The notes beneath the pieces are model-generated. The model saw nothing but the letters and a program-made list of their open reading frames with translations. It searched no databases and had not been told where the DNA came from. Below, in pieces: positions 15,804 through 24,781 of a DNA stretch of 64,000 bases. The stretch's first letter is position 1. Every line of letters starts with the position of its first letter. Source of the stretch: Rhizobium leguminosarum (GTDB lineage: Bacteria > Pseudomonadota > Alphaproteobacteria > Rhizobiales > Rhizobiaceae); assembly GCF_004123835.1 (NCBI RefSeq), contig NZ_MZMU01000024.1:310001-374000 (forward strand), given 5' to 3'. A program made the position numbers and the translations under genes.

Positions 15804-17447
15804 CTATTCCTTGCCGATCGGACCGACGAAATTGGTGTCGAAGCTCGGACCCAGCTTGAAGTCCTTCACGCTCTTGCGGTAGCCGGCCACCTCGGTCTGC
15901 TGGAAGATGAAGACGAAGGGGCTGTTTGCCAGGTACTTCTTCTGGATGTCCTGATATATGGCGGCGCGCTTGGCGGCGTCGCGTTCCAGAAGTGCTGCCT
16001 TGGCTTGCTTGTCGAGCTCCGGCGCTTCCCAGCTGTTGCGCCATGCGAGCGTCTTCACCGTGCCGGCATCGGAATTGTCAGGATTGCCGGTAAAGGTGTC
16101 GGCATTGGAATTCGGGTCGAAATAGTCCGAACCCCACTGGCCGATATACATGTCGTGCGTACGGGCACGATATTTGGTCAGCGTCTGCTTGCCGTCGCCG
16201 GGGATGATTTCCATCTTCACGCCGGCCTGCGCCAGCGTCTGCTGCATGGATTCAGCGATACCGGTCACCGGCTGGCTGTTGCGCACGTCCATGGTGATCG
16301 AGAAACCGTCGGGTACACCGGCCTTGGCGAGCAGTTCCTTGGCCTTGGCGACATCGAGCTTGTAAGGATTTTCGTCGAGTGCGCCGAGCTGACCCTTTGG
16401 CAGGAAGGTTTGATGGATCTCGCCGATACCCTTGATCAGCGTTGCGCCGATCGCATCGTAATCGACCAGATATTTGAAGGCTTCCTGGACTTCCGGCTTT
16501 TTCAGGTTCTCGTTCTTGTTGTTCAGGCTGACATAATAGATCGTGCCCTTCGGCGCACTCGTTGTCGCGAGATCGGCATTCTTCGAAACGGCGTCGATGT
16601 CGCCCGGCTCGAGGTTGCGGGCGATATCGATATCGCCGGCTTCGAGCGCCAGGCGCTGGGCAGCGCTTTCCTTCATGTAGCGGTAGATGACGCGGTTGAG
16701 CTTTGCCTTGTCGCCATAATAATTGTCGTTGCGTTCCAGCACGACGACTTCGTTGGCGCGCCATTCGCGCATCTTGTAGGCGCCGGAGCCGGCATAGCCG
16801 GTCTTCAGCCATTCGTTGCCGAAGTCGTTGTCGTATTTGTGATCGGCATCGGGCGTCACCGCCTTCACATGCTCCAGCACCAGCTTCTTGTCGACGACGG
16901 AAGCGACCGTTGCCGTCAGGCAGTTGAGCACGAAGCTTGGCGCATAGGCCTTGTCGACCGTGAAGACGAAGGTGCTGGCATCGGCCGCCTTGGCCTTTTC
17001 CGTGACGTTGTCGCCGGTCAGGCCGAATTGGGTGAGGATGAAGGCCGGGCTCTTGTCGAGCTTGACGGCGCGCTCGAACGACCAGGCAACGTCTTCGGCG
17101 GTGATCGGGTTGCCGGAGGCGAATTTCAGGCCTGACTTCAGCTTGAACGTATAGGTGAGACCGTCATCGGAAACGCTCCAGCTTTCGGCCAGATCACCCT
17201 TCACCTTCGACGTGTCGTCCATATCGAGACGGACGAGCAGGCTGTAGCTGTTGCTGGTAATTTCGGCGGTCGAAAGCTCGAAAGCCTCACCCGGATCCAT
17301 CGTGATGATATCGTCGATGGCGAAACCTTCGACCAGCGTATCTTTCGGCGTTTCGGCGAAGGCCGAGGGTGCGGCCATCATCAGCAGTGAAAGCGCAGCT
17401 CCCGCGGAAAGCATACGGAAATTGCGGCTGAGCTTGGTCATCATCAT
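15804..17447 (-). CDS. Periplasmic peptide-binding protein (SBP_bac_5 family)
   Basis: A 547-residue extracytoplasmic binding protein with a signal peptide: basic MMMTKLSRNFRM, then a hydrophobic core and cleavage near ALA-type residues (PSAFAETPKD). Family features include DLAESWSVSDDGLTYTFKLK and FASGNPITAEDVAWSFER. It captures the peptide and hands it to the two permeases. Three consecutive ATG codons follow AGGGGAAC; the first (17447) is used. The dipeptidase gene lies 98 bases upstream on the same strand, pointing to dipeptides, possibly including cell-wall-derived ones, as substrate. Related proteins can also carry heme or nickel, so the ligand is an inference. Confidence 0.85.
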   Translation of the reverse strand: MMMTKLSRNFRMLSAGAALSLLMMAAPSAFAETPKDTLVEGFAIDDIITMDPGEAFELSTAEITSNSYSLLVRLDMDDTSKVKGDLAESWSVSDDGLTYTFKLKSGLKFASGNPITAEDVAWSFERAVKLDKSPAFILTQFGLTGDNVTEKAKAADASTFVFTVDKAYAPSFVLNCLTATVASVVDKKLVLEHVKAVTPDADHKYDNDFGNEWLKTGYAGSGAYKMREWRANEVVVLERNDNYYGDKAKLNRVIYRYMKESAAQRLALEAGDIDIARNLEPGDIDAVSKNADLATTSAPKGTIYYVSLNNKNENLKKPEVQEAFKYLVDYDAIGATLIKGIGEIHQTFLPKGQLGALDENPYKLDVAKAKELLAKAGVPDGFSITMDVRNSQPVTGIAESMQQTLAQAGVKMEIIPGDGKQTLTKYRARTHDMYIGQWGSDYFDPNSNADTFTGNPDNSDAGTVKTLAWRNSWEAPELDKQAKAALLERDAAKRAAIYQDIQKKYLANSPFVFIFQQTEVAGYRKSVKDFKLGPSFDTNFVGPIGKE

Positions 17448-17545
17448 GGTTTGTTCCCCTGTTTTGATTGATTACGAAGCGTTTGCGGTCATGCCCATTA
17501 AAACTATGGTGCGTTCTCAGCGCGTCCAGAGGCGCGCGCGACGCT

Positions 17546-18604
17546 TTAGGCGTGACCCTCCCGCCAAGCTTGTGCGAGAATGCGAAGCCAATTTTCACGG
17601 GCAAGTTTCGTGAGTTCGGCGTCAGCATAGCCAACCTCTCTGAGAGCGGCAATCAGCTTCTGATTGCCGGCTGCATCACCGATTTCCTCAGGAATGGTGG
17701 CCCCGTCAAAGTCCGATCCGAGCGCCACGCAGTCGATGCCGATGCGGTTCACAAGATAGTCGATGTGGCGGATCATGTCGGCAAGCGGCGTATCACTGTC
17801 CGAGCGGCCGTCGGCGCGCAGCATGGCGGTGGCATAATTGATGCCGACGAGCCCGCGGCTTTCGCGGATCGCATCGAGCTGCCTGTCCGTCAGGTTGCGC
17901 GCGACTGGCGTCAGGGCGTGGGCATTGGAATGGCTGGCGACCAGCGGCTGGTCCGTCTTCTTCGCCACGTCCCAGAAACCCTTCTCGGTGATATGGGCAA
18001 GGTCGATCAGGATACCGAGGCGATTGCATTCCCTGACCAGCGCGAAGCCGGCATCGGTGAGGCCCGGCGCCGTGTCCGGCGACATCGGGAAGGCGAAGGG
18101 CACGCCGTGACCGAAGACATTGTGCCGGCTCCAGACCGGCCCGAGCGACCGCAGCCCCGCCGCATAGAATACCTCGAGCGCCGAGAGATCGGCGCCGATC
18201 GCCTCGCAGCCTTCCATATGCATGACGGCAGCGAAAATGTTATCCGCCATGGCGCCGCGAATATCCTTCACCGTCCGGCAGAGCCGCCAGGCGCCGGCCT
18301 GATCGAGCCGTAGTGCGATCGCCGCCATTTCATTGGCGATGGCAAGAGAAGGCAGCGGATCGAGAGGGGCCGCCATCGGCGTCACATAGCGACCGCTGGC
18401 ATCCGGATCGGCGAAGACGAGATCGCCTGAGGGGATGTAGATGGCGCAGAGACCGCCTGAAAGACCGCCCTCTCTAGCCCGATGCGCATCAATATGGCCG
18501 ACCGTCGTGCCGTCTGCGAATTCCGCGATCGGGTCGCTGCCGTCTTTTGAATGTGTCCAGAGTCGAAGGAGAACGTCGTTGTGACCATCAAATACGAATT
18601 GCAT
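17546..18604 (-). CDS. Membrane/renal-type dipeptidase (peptidase M19)
   Basis: A 352-residue zinc enzyme that cleaves dipeptides, often with a C-terminal D-residue. The metal-site elements are visible: FDGHNDVLLRL at the N-terminus (HxD type), HMEGCEAI near residue 125 (bridging Glu), LIDLAHITEKGFWDV near 200, and VASHSNAHAL near 225. The start at 18604 follows AGGAAG; upstream in-frame codons run into unrelated sequence. No signal peptide is seen, so it probably acts in the cytoplasm on imported dipeptides. First gene of the unit with the ABC transporter, which makes a simple uptake-and-hydrolysis pathway. Confidence 0.88.
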   Translation of the reverse strand: MQFVFDGHNDVLLRLWTHSKDGSDPIAEFADGTTVGHIDAHRAREGGLSGGLCAIYIPSGDLVFADPDASGRYVTPMAAPLDPLPSLAIANEMAAIALRLDQAGAWRLCRTVKDIRGAMADNIFAAVMHMEGCEAIGADLSALEVFYAAGLRSLGPVWSRHNVFGHGVPFAFPMSPDTAPGLTDAGFALVRECNRLGILIDLAHITEKGFWDVAKKTDQPLVASHSNAHALTPVARNLTDRQLDAIRESRGLVGINYATAMLRADGRSDSDTPLADMIRHIDYLVNRIGIDCVALGSDFDGATIPEEIGDAAGNQKLIAALREVGYADAELTKLARENWLRILAQAWREGHA

Positions 18605-18712
18605 CTGTCTTCCTGCGCTGCCCGGTCGGGCGAATGAAGCGGCCAGAATAGAAAAGCTGACGGAAATCGCCACCTCTTTTTTTTAAAATCCGTGATCGGT
18701 GCGGAAAACAGA

Positions 18713-18732
18713 ACGGGGGCCGAAGCCCCCGT
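18713..18732 (-). terminator. Intrinsic terminator of the sugar ABC operon
   Basis: ACGGGGGC (18713-18720) pairs with GCCCCCGT (18725-18732). On the minus strand the loop is a stable TTCG tetraloop and the stem is followed by TCTGTTTTCC. It lies 15 bases after the permease stop. Confidence 0.75.
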
Positions 18733-18747
18733 AAAAACTATGAGAGA

Positions 18748-19773
18748 TCAGTGCTTGCGTCGCTTCTTCTGTCGGTAGACGTCGATGACCACCGCCGCGA
18801 CAATGATAAGGCCTTTGACGATCTCCTGGTAATAGGCATCGATCCTGAGGAACGTGAAGCCGGAGGTCATGACGCCGAGAATGATGGTGCCGATGACAGT
18901 GCCGGTGATGCGCCCGACGCCGCCGGTGAGCGAAGTGCCGCCGATGACGGTCGCAGCGATCGCGTCGAGTTCATATCCGACACCCATGCTGGCCTGTGCG
19001 GTTTCAGCACGGGCCGCCGTGACGATACCGGCAAGGCCGGCGAGCAATCCGGCGATCACATAGACCTTGACGAGATGCGCCTCGATGTTGATCCCGGAGA
19101 CGCGTGCGGCCTGCGGGTTCGCGCCGATGGCATAGGTGAATTTTCCGTAACGCGTATAGCGCAGCGCAATGTGAAAGATCAGCGCAACGACCAAGAAGAC
19201 GACAACCGGCCAGGCTTTCGTTCCGATGAAATGAAACTGCTCCGTGATCCCGGAAACCGGCTGTCCCTTCGTATACCACTTCGCCACGCCCCTGGCCGAA
19301 ACGAACATACCAAGCGTTGCAATGAACGGAGGGATCTTCGTGTAGGCGATGAGCGCGCCGTTCGCGAGACCGGCAGCCGCCCCGATCAGCAGACCAACGA
19401 CGATGGGCACGAAAGCCGGCAGGTCGGTCAGCGAGGGAAAGACGGCCCGTCCCCAGGTCGAGGACTGGGCGAAGCTTGTCGCGATCATCGCCGTCATGCC
19501 GACGACCGAACCCGACGAAAGGTCGATGCCGCCGGTGATGATGACCTGCGTGACACCGACGGCGATGATGCCGATGACGGAGACCTGCAGGATCATGATC
19601 GTCAGACGCTGCGAATTCATCAGAAAGCTTTGGCCGATGAACATCCAGCCGAGCACTTCATAGATGAGCGCGATGCCGACGAGCACGAGGAAAATGCTGA
19701 GTTCCGTCGGTATGCGCCGCCGCCTTTGCCGGGTTGCGAGCGGAGCCGCACCCTCTGCTGCCTTGGTAGTCAT
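18748..19773 (-). CDS. Sugar ABC transporter permease, RbsC family (myo-inositol type likely)
   Basis: A 341-residue inner-membrane subunit with eight to ten hydrophobic helices and the RbsC-family segments GGIDLSSGSVVGMTAMIA and IAATVIGGTSLTGGVGRITG. It forms the channel for a pentose, hexose or inositol importer with the ATPase and binding protein encoded just upstream. GGGAGG precedes the ATG at 19773, which decides the start over an upstream in-frame codon at 19803. The gap to the ATPase gene is 34 bases. Third and last gene of the operon, ending at a strong terminator. Confidence 0.87.
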   Translation of the reverse strand: MTTKAAEGAAPLATRQRRRRIPTELSIFLVLVGIALIYEVLGWMFIGQSFLMNSQRLTIMILQVSVIGIIAVGVTQVIITGGIDLSSGSVVGMTAMIATSFAQSSTWGRAVFPSLTDLPAFVPIVVGLLIGAAAGLANGALIAYTKIPPFIATLGMFVSARGVAKWYTKGQPVSGITEQFHFIGTKAWPVVVFLVVALIFHIALRYTRYGKFTYAIGANPQAARVSGINIEAHLVKVYVIAGLLAGLAGIVTAARAETAQASMGVGYELDAIAATVIGGTSLTGGVGRITGTVIGTIILGVMTSGFTFLRIDAYYQEIVKGLIIVAAVVIDVYRQKKRRKH

Positions 19774-19807
19774 GTCAAACCTCCCTTGGGCAATCGCCGT
19801 CAACGCA

Positions 19808-21349
19808 TCACTGCGCAGCCAGCTCCATCACCTTGATCTGCGTTGCTTCGTCGCGATTGAGGAAACCGGTCACGCGTCCCTCGTGCATGACCATGATGCG
19901 GTCGCTCATCCCGAGAACCTCGGGCATCTCGGACGAGATCATAACCACCGCCACACCGTCTCGCGCCATCTCCGTGACCAGCCGGTGGATTTCCGCCTTG
20001 GCGCCGACATCGATGCCACGCGTCGGCTCGTCGAGGATGAGGATGCGCGGATTGGTGAGCAGCCAGCGCCCGATCAGCACTTTCTGCTGATTGCCGCCCG
20101 AAAGATTTTCCACCCGCTCATAAAGATTGGGCGTTTTCACGCGCAGCTTTTTTGCCATGTCTTCGCAGGTTGCCTCGACTGCGCCCTGCTGCACGAAGCC
20201 GCCCTTGACGTATCTGTCCTGCAGAACGGCGATCTGCATGTTCTCGAGAATATCGAGGATCAGCAGACAGCCGGTATCTTTCCGGTCCTCGGTCAGGAAC
20301 GCCATCCGGTTGCGGATGGCCTCGGTCGGCGAGGAAATGGTCACCGGCTTGCCGTAGAGCTCGATCGAGCCGGAGCTTGCCGGCGTCACCCCAAACAGTG
20401 TTTCGGCGACATTCGACCGGCCGGAACCGACAAGGCCGGCCACGCCGAGGATTTCGCCGGCCCTGACCTCGAACGAGACATCCTTGAAGACGCCGTTGAG
20501 ACACAGATCCTTGACGGAGAGCATGACCTCGCCGATCGGCACCTCTTCCTTGGGAAACATCTGGGTAATCTCGCGCCCGACCATCATGCGGATGATGTCG
20601 TCGCGGGTGACGTCGGTCGAGGCATGCGTGCCGATATATCGGCCGTCGCGGAAGACGGAGAATTCGTCGGCGATCTCGAAAAGCTCGTTCATCTTGTGGG
20701 TGATGTAGACGATGCCGATGCCTTGGGCCCTGAGGTCGCGGATAATACGGAAAAGATGCTCGACCTCGCGCTCCGTCAGCGCCGAAGTCGGCTCGTCCAT
20801 GATCAGCACGTCGGAATTGTAGGAAACCGCCTTGGCGATCTCGACCATCTGCCGGTTGGCGACCGACAGGAACCGGACTTCGATATCGGGATCGATGGCG
20901 ATATTGAGCCGGGCAAACAATTCCTCGGTCATGCGATGCATCACGCCGTGATCGATGAAGCCGAGGCGGTTCTTCGGTTCGCGGCGAATCCAGATATTTT
21001 CTGCGACCGTCATGAACGGCATCAGGTTCAGTTCCTGATGGATCATGGCAATGCCGTTCTCCAGCGCGTCGAGCGGAGATTTCAGCTGGATCTCGATCCC
21101 CTTCAGGCGAATATCGCCCTTATCGGGCGTGTAGATGCCGGCGAGGATCTTCATCAACGTCGATTTGCCGGCGCCGTTTTCGCCCATCAGCGCATGCACG
21201 GAGGCGCGCTTCAGCTTAAACTGCACGTCGTCAAGTGCGACGACACCAGGAAATTCCTTGCGGACACCCTCGGCGCTCAAGAGATATTCCGCATTCGGGA
21301 CGGCGCCGCTCGCGCGCACGGCGGCCATGGTTGTCGGGCTGACGGCCAT
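19808..21349 (-). CDS. Sugar ABC transporter ATPase, RbsA family (myo-inositol type likely)
   Basis: A 513-residue protein with two tandem ATPase domains. The first is canonical (Walker A GENGAGKSTLMK near residue 55, Walker B VLIMDEPTSAL). The second has the degenerate Walker A GLVGSGRSNVAE but keeps LSGGNQQKVLIGRWL and ILILDEPTRGID. This one-active, one-degenerate layout is the norm for RbsA/MglA/XylG-type carbohydrate importers. It powers uptake from the cytoplasmic side. The ATG at 21349 has GGAGGAG seven bases before it. It is separated from the binding-protein gene by a hairpin that probably lowers its expression relative to that protein. Confidence 0.9.
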   Translation of the reverse strand: MAVSPTTMAAVRASGAVPNAEYLLSAEGVRKEFPGVVALDDVQFKLKRASVHALMGENGAGKSTLMKILAGIYTPDKGDIRLKGIEIQLKSPLDALENGIAMIHQELNLMPFMTVAENIWIRREPKNRLGFIDHGVMHRMTEELFARLNIAIDPDIEVRFLSVANRQMVEIAKAVSYNSDVLIMDEPTSALTEREVEHLFRIIRDLRAQGIGIVYITHKMNELFEIADEFSVFRDGRYIGTHASTDVTRDDIIRMMVGREITQMFPKEEVPIGEVMLSVKDLCLNGVFKDVSFEVRAGEILGVAGLVGSGRSNVAETLFGVTPASSGSIELYGKPVTISSPTEAIRNRMAFLTEDRKDTGCLLILDILENMQIAVLQDRYVKGGFVQQGAVEATCEDMAKKLRVKTPNLYERVENLSGGNQQKVLIGRWLLTNPRILILDEPTRGIDVGAKAEIHRLVTEMARDGVAVVMISSEMPEVLGMSDRIMVMHEGRVTGFLNRDEATQIKVMELAAQ

Positions 21350-21380
21350 ATCATCTCCTCCGGATACTGGTAGGCGAAAA

Positions 21381-21403
21381 GGATGCGGGCAAAGCCCGCA
21401 TCC
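21381..21403 (-). terminator. Intercistronic hairpin after the sugar-binding-protein gene
   Basis: GGATGCGGGC (21381-21390) pairs perfectly with GCCCGCATCC (21394-21403), and TTTTCGCC follows on the minus strand. A strong stem between the binding-protein and ATPase genes is a common way to keep binding protein in excess, by partial termination or 3' end protection. Confidence 0.65.
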
Positions 21404-21418
21404 TGTTTGGCGTTCGCC

Positions 21419-22348
21419 TCAGTTCTTGGTGACGAAGTCCTTGACGTTGGCAGGCGTGACGAGCTGGAAGGGAATGTAGACCTTCTTTTCGATCTTTTCG
21501 CCCTTGGCGAGCTTGAGCGCTGCATCGAGCGAGCCCTTTCCCTGGCCGGCGGCATCCTGGAACACCGTGACGTCGAGATCACCCGCCTGCATGGCGGCAA
21601 GCGCGTCCTGCGTGGCGTCGACGCCGCCGACGACGACCTTGCTCATATCCTTGCCGGCCGCCTTCAGCGCCTGGATGGCGCCGATCGCCATTTCGTCGTT
21701 GTTGGAGATCACGGCATCGAATTCGATACCGCTGGAAAGCCAGTTGGTCATCAGGTCGGCGCCCTGGGTGCGGTCCCAGTTCGCCGTCTGCTCTTCGACG
21801 ATCTCCAGACCCTTGCATTCATCCGTCTTGATGACGTCATGAACGTCCTGGGTCCGCATGCGCGCAGCCTGGTTGGAGAGCTCGCCCATGATGACGACGG
21901 CCTTGCCCTTGCCGCCGAGAATGCGGCAGATTTCCTTGGTTTCCAGCGTGCCGGATTCCTGCTCGTTGGAAGCGACGAAGGCCTGATTGTCCGGCAGCGT
22001 GTCGACGTTGACCGGTTCACGGTTGACATAGACAAGCGGAATACCAGCATCGGCCGCGAGCTTCGACATTGCCGTGGTCGCATCGGTATCGACAGGGTTG
22101 ACGATGATCGCATCGACCTTTGAGGCGATGAAATTCTGGATCTGGCTCTGCTGCTTGGAAACGTCGTTCTGTGCGTCTTCGACCTGCAGCGTCACACCGC
22201 TGAGTGTCTTTGCATAATCGGTCATGCCGTTGCGCAGAACCGTCAGGAAATTGTCGTCGAATTTCGCCATCGAGACGCCGACAGTTTCCGCGTGAGCCGC
22301 CGTCGACATGACGAGCGCCATCGCAGTGCCCAGGATAAACTTTTTCAT
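21419..22348 (-). CDS. Periplasmic sugar-binding protein, RbsB/IbpA-like (myo-inositol likely)
   Basis: A 309-residue type I periplasmic binding protein with a signal peptide (MKKFILGTAMALVMSTAAHA, cleavage after about residue 20). The mature protein has the two-lobe pattern: VGVSMAKFDDNFLTVLRNGM, VDAIIVNPVDTDA, FDAVISNNDEMAIGAIQAL, and VVVGGVDATQDALAAM. The FDDNFLTVLRNGM opening is as I remember from the myo-inositol binding protein of Sinorhizobium; a ribose or fructose specificity is the alternative. First gene of the operon; the candidate IolR site 146 bases upstream supports inositol. Confidence 0.82.
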   Translation of the reverse strand: MKKFILGTAMALVMSTAAHAETVGVSMAKFDDNFLTVLRNGMTDYAKTLSGVTLQVEDAQNDVSKQQSQIQNFIASKVDAIIVNPVDTDATTAMSKLAADAGIPLVYVNREPVNVDTLPDNQAFVASNEQESGTLETKEICRILGGKGKAVVIMGELSNQAARMRTQDVHDVIKTDECKGLEIVEEQTANWDRTQGADLMTNWLSSGIEFDAVISNNDEMAIGAIQALKAAGKDMSKVVVGGVDATQDALAAMQAGDLDVTVFQDAAGQGKGSLDAALKLAKGEKIEKKVYIPFQLVTPANVKDFVTKN

Positions 22349-22723
22349 TTTCACTTCCTCCACAAAGCGGTGCCCGGCTGCACCCTCCTCACGCCGGAGC
22401 TCCAGGCATTTGCTCTGAAGCCGCAATTCCCTGCGCCGCCTCTCCCGCGGCGCTCCGCAAAACGGAACAAACAAACCGTTAAATCTGTTATGCGGAATAT
22501 TCATTCCATTTTCTGGGAACGGCGTCAAGTATCTTTAGCGGCGACGAGATATGGATGAGAGCGCAATGCCATGCGGGCTTCACTACCGACGCCCGCATTC
22601 CCTCTGTTGTGAAAGACCAGGCGAGCATCCATCTATGGGAGGGTCGAAGACGGGCTCACGGCCGCAAACGCCTTCGACCTCTCGCCGCGACCCAATCATT
22701 TGAAGATTTTGGAGACAGGACAG
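22349..22723. other. Control region between the sugar operon and the DUF1993 gene
   Basis: No gene fits in these 375 bases, which separate divergent genes. Apart from the GGAA-N6-TTCC palindrome listed separately, a GC-rich block at about 22425-22455 is seen; no clear -35/-10 pair could be fixed for either direction. Confidence 0.4.
22494..22507. promoter_or_regulatory. Candidate IolR operator
   Basis: GGAATATTCATTCC fits the GGAA-N6-TTCC palindrome reported for the inositol repressor IolR in Sinorhizobium meliloti. It lies 146 bases upstream of the binding-protein start, where repression of the transporter would be expected. A four-plus-four match can occur by chance, so the call depends on the transporter identity. 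Confidence 0.45.
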
Positions 22724-23221
22724 ATGTCCATTTCGATGTATCGCCTCACCGTTCCCATATTCCAGCGCGGCCTCGCCAGCCTGAAAACCTACCTCGACAA
22801 GGCCGAAGCCTATGCGAAGGAAAAGAATATCGATCCTGCCATATTGGTCGCCGCTCGCCTGGCGCCCGACATGCTGCCGCTCTCCGGCCAGTATCAGCGC
22901 GCCAGCGACAGCGCCAAATTTGCGCTCGCCCGCCTGACGGCGACCGACGCCCCGAAATTCGAAGATAACGAAACGACGTTCGACCAACTACGCGAGCGCC
23001 TCGCAAAGACCGACGCCTATCTCGCCGGCTTCTCGGCACAAGCGCTGGAAGGCACAGAAACCCGCCAGATCACCCTGCCGGGAAAGAGTGGTATCGTGCT
23101 GCCGGGTGACGAATATATCGCCACCTTCGCCCTACCGAACTTCTATTTCCACGTCGCGACGGCCCACGCCATCCTGCGCAACCAAGGCGCACCGATCGGC
23201 AAGCGCGATTATCTCGGCTAG
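22724..23221 (+). CDS. DUF1993 family protein
   Basis: A 165-residue soluble protein starting MSISMYRLTVPIFQRGL at ATG 22724, eight bases after GGAGACAGG. The N-terminal YRLTVPIF, the LPLSGQ segment and the C-terminal ALPNFYFHVATAHAILRNQG motif with a conserved HVATAHAILR are hallmarks of DUF1993, a DinB-like four-helix family of unknown function. Stands alone, convergent with the sulfatase gene, with only six bases between stops. No signal peptide or membrane segment. Confidence 0.8.
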   Translation: MSISMYRLTVPIFQRGLASLKTYLDKAEAYAKEKNIDPAILVAARLAPDMLPLSGQYQRASDSAKFALARLTATDAPKFEDNETTFDQLRERLAKTDAYLAGFSAQALEGTETRQITLPGKSGIVLPGDEYIATFALPNFYFHVATAHAILRNQGAPIGKRDYLG

Positions 23222-23227
23222 ACCAAC

Positions 23228-24781
23228 TCAGGGCCGGTGGGTCACCGGCCCTCTTTCCGTCAGTTCGGTATAGGCGAGCGTCTGATCGAGATGCCGTGCT
23301 CGAAGCGACAGCAGCTTCTCGGCATAGTCGAGCCGTATCGCCGCATAGGCCGGATCCGCCGCGACATTGTCGAGCTCCATCGGATCATCGGCAAGATTGA
23401 AGAGCAGCGACGGCAATGCGGTAAAATGCACATATTTGATCCGCGCGTCGCGGATCACCGCGAGATTGCATTCGTTGGACCCCAGCTGGAAATACCGCTC
23501 GGCCTCACCATGCGCAATGTCGCGGAAATCGAATTCCCAAAATGCCGCGTCCCGCCAGTTCTGTCCGCTGCCACCCCTGACAAACGGCATGAGCGACCGG
23601 CCGTCGAGCCCGTTCTTCGCGTCGACGCCGAGCCTTTGGCAAAGTGTCGGAAAAATATCGGCAGCGCTGGTGAATTTGTCGACGACCCCAGCACTGCTTG
23701 CGGGATCGCGGATCACCAGCGGAATATGATAGCTGCCGTCGAAGAAGCCGCCCTTGCCGAGCATCCAGTGATCGCCCGCCATCTCGGCATGGTCGGAGGT
23801 GAAGATAACAAGCGTATCGTCCCAGGCGCCCGCACCCTTGAGGGCCTGCCAGATGCGGCCGAGCTGCGCATCGACCTCTGATATCATGCCGTAATAAATC
23901 GCCCGGATCGCGGCGAAATCCTCAGCGTTCCAGCCGCTGAGCGGCCCCGTTGCACCGTGGATAAAGTCGCCCCTGTCAGATCGTGGCATGGCATAGGCGA
24001 GATAGGGATGACCGTTCTCTTCCGTTTCGCGGTTTGCCGCGCGGGCAAAAGCCGGTCCCTCGCCCGGCTTGAACATTCGGTTGAACGGCTCCGGCACGGA
24101 GAATGGCGGATGCGGACGTAAGAAAGAGACATGCGCGAACCATGGCCTGTCCTGCTCGCCCACCCAGCGAATGAACTCGCCGGCCAGGAAAGCCGTCTGC
24201 GTCTCGTCGCGCGAATAGGCCGGCGCCGCATCGGAAATGTCGCCGGCTCCAGCACCGACGGGAATATGGATATCGCGGCCGACGGCATCCCCATGGCCGC
24301 GGGACCTGAGCCAGGAGAGCCATTGTCTTTCATGTTCGGGCAGAAGCTGGCGGGCGGTAAAGCCCGGCAGCACGCCTTCGTAGGTCGTCAGATGCGGATC
24401 GCCGGCATCCATCCCGCGCGGATCGGGCGCCGTATCCGTGTAGCCGAACAGCGTCGGGTCGTATCCCGCCCGCCGGGCCGCCAACGCCAGATTGTCGAAG
24501 CGGGCATCGAGCGGCGAACCGTTGCGGCAGACGCGGTGGTTCATCTGGTAAAGGCCGGTATAAAGTGTGGCCCGCGCCGGTGAGCAGGGTGCCGCCCCGG
24601 CATAGTGCCGCCGGAAGAGCGTGCCTTCGCGCGCCAGCGCATCGACACCCGGCGTCTTTACGCAGGCATGGCCGACGGCCGACAGGCAATCACCGCGCCA
24701 CTGGTCCGCCGTGATCAGCAGGATGTTCGGCCGGCGCGCTTTCTCGATGCTAGTTGGCTCAATGCTGGTTGGATTTTGCAT
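23228..24781 (-). CDS. Sulfatase-superfamily hydrolase, close to phosphonate monoester hydrolase
   Basis: A 517-residue alkaline-phosphatase-fold hydrolase. PCSPAR near residues 65-70 supplies the cysteine (about C66) converted to formylglycine; LLITADQWRGD and IFTSDHAEMAGDHWMLGKGG give metal ligands. The C-terminal half (EFDFRD, KYVHFTALPSLLFNLADDP) resembles the rhizobial phosphonate monoester hydrolase/arylsulfatase group more than classical arylsulfatases, so it may cleave phosphate or phosphonate monoesters or sulfate esters. No signal peptide: probably cytoplasmic. The start at 24781 overlaps the galE stop by 23 bases, so the two are likely co-translated. An anaerobic-type or FGE maturase is not seen nearby. 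Confidence 0.82.
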   Translation of the reverse strand: MQNPTSIEPTSIEKARRPNILLITADQWRGDCLSAVGHACVKTPGVDALAREGTLFRRHYAGAAPCSPARATLYTGLYQMNHRVCRNGSPLDARFDNLALAARRAGYDPTLFGYTDTAPDPRGMDAGDPHLTTYEGVLPGFTARQLLPEHERQWLSWLRSRGHGDAVGRDIHIPVGAGAGDISDAAPAYSRDETQTAFLAGEFIRWVGEQDRPWFAHVSFLRPHPPFSVPEPFNRMFKPGEGPAFARAANRETEENGHPYLAYAMPRSDRGDFIHGATGPLSGWNAEDFAAIRAIYYGMISEVDAQLGRIWQALKGAGAWDDTLVIFTSDHAEMAGDHWMLGKGGFFDGSYHIPLVIRDPASSAGVVDKFTSAADIFPTLCQRLGVDAKNGLDGRSLMPFVRGGSGQNWRDAAFWEFDFRDIAHGEAERYFQLGSNECNLAVIRDARIKYVHFTALPSLLFNLADDPMELDNVAADPAYAAIRLDYAEKLLSLRARHLDQTLAYTELTERGPVTHRP

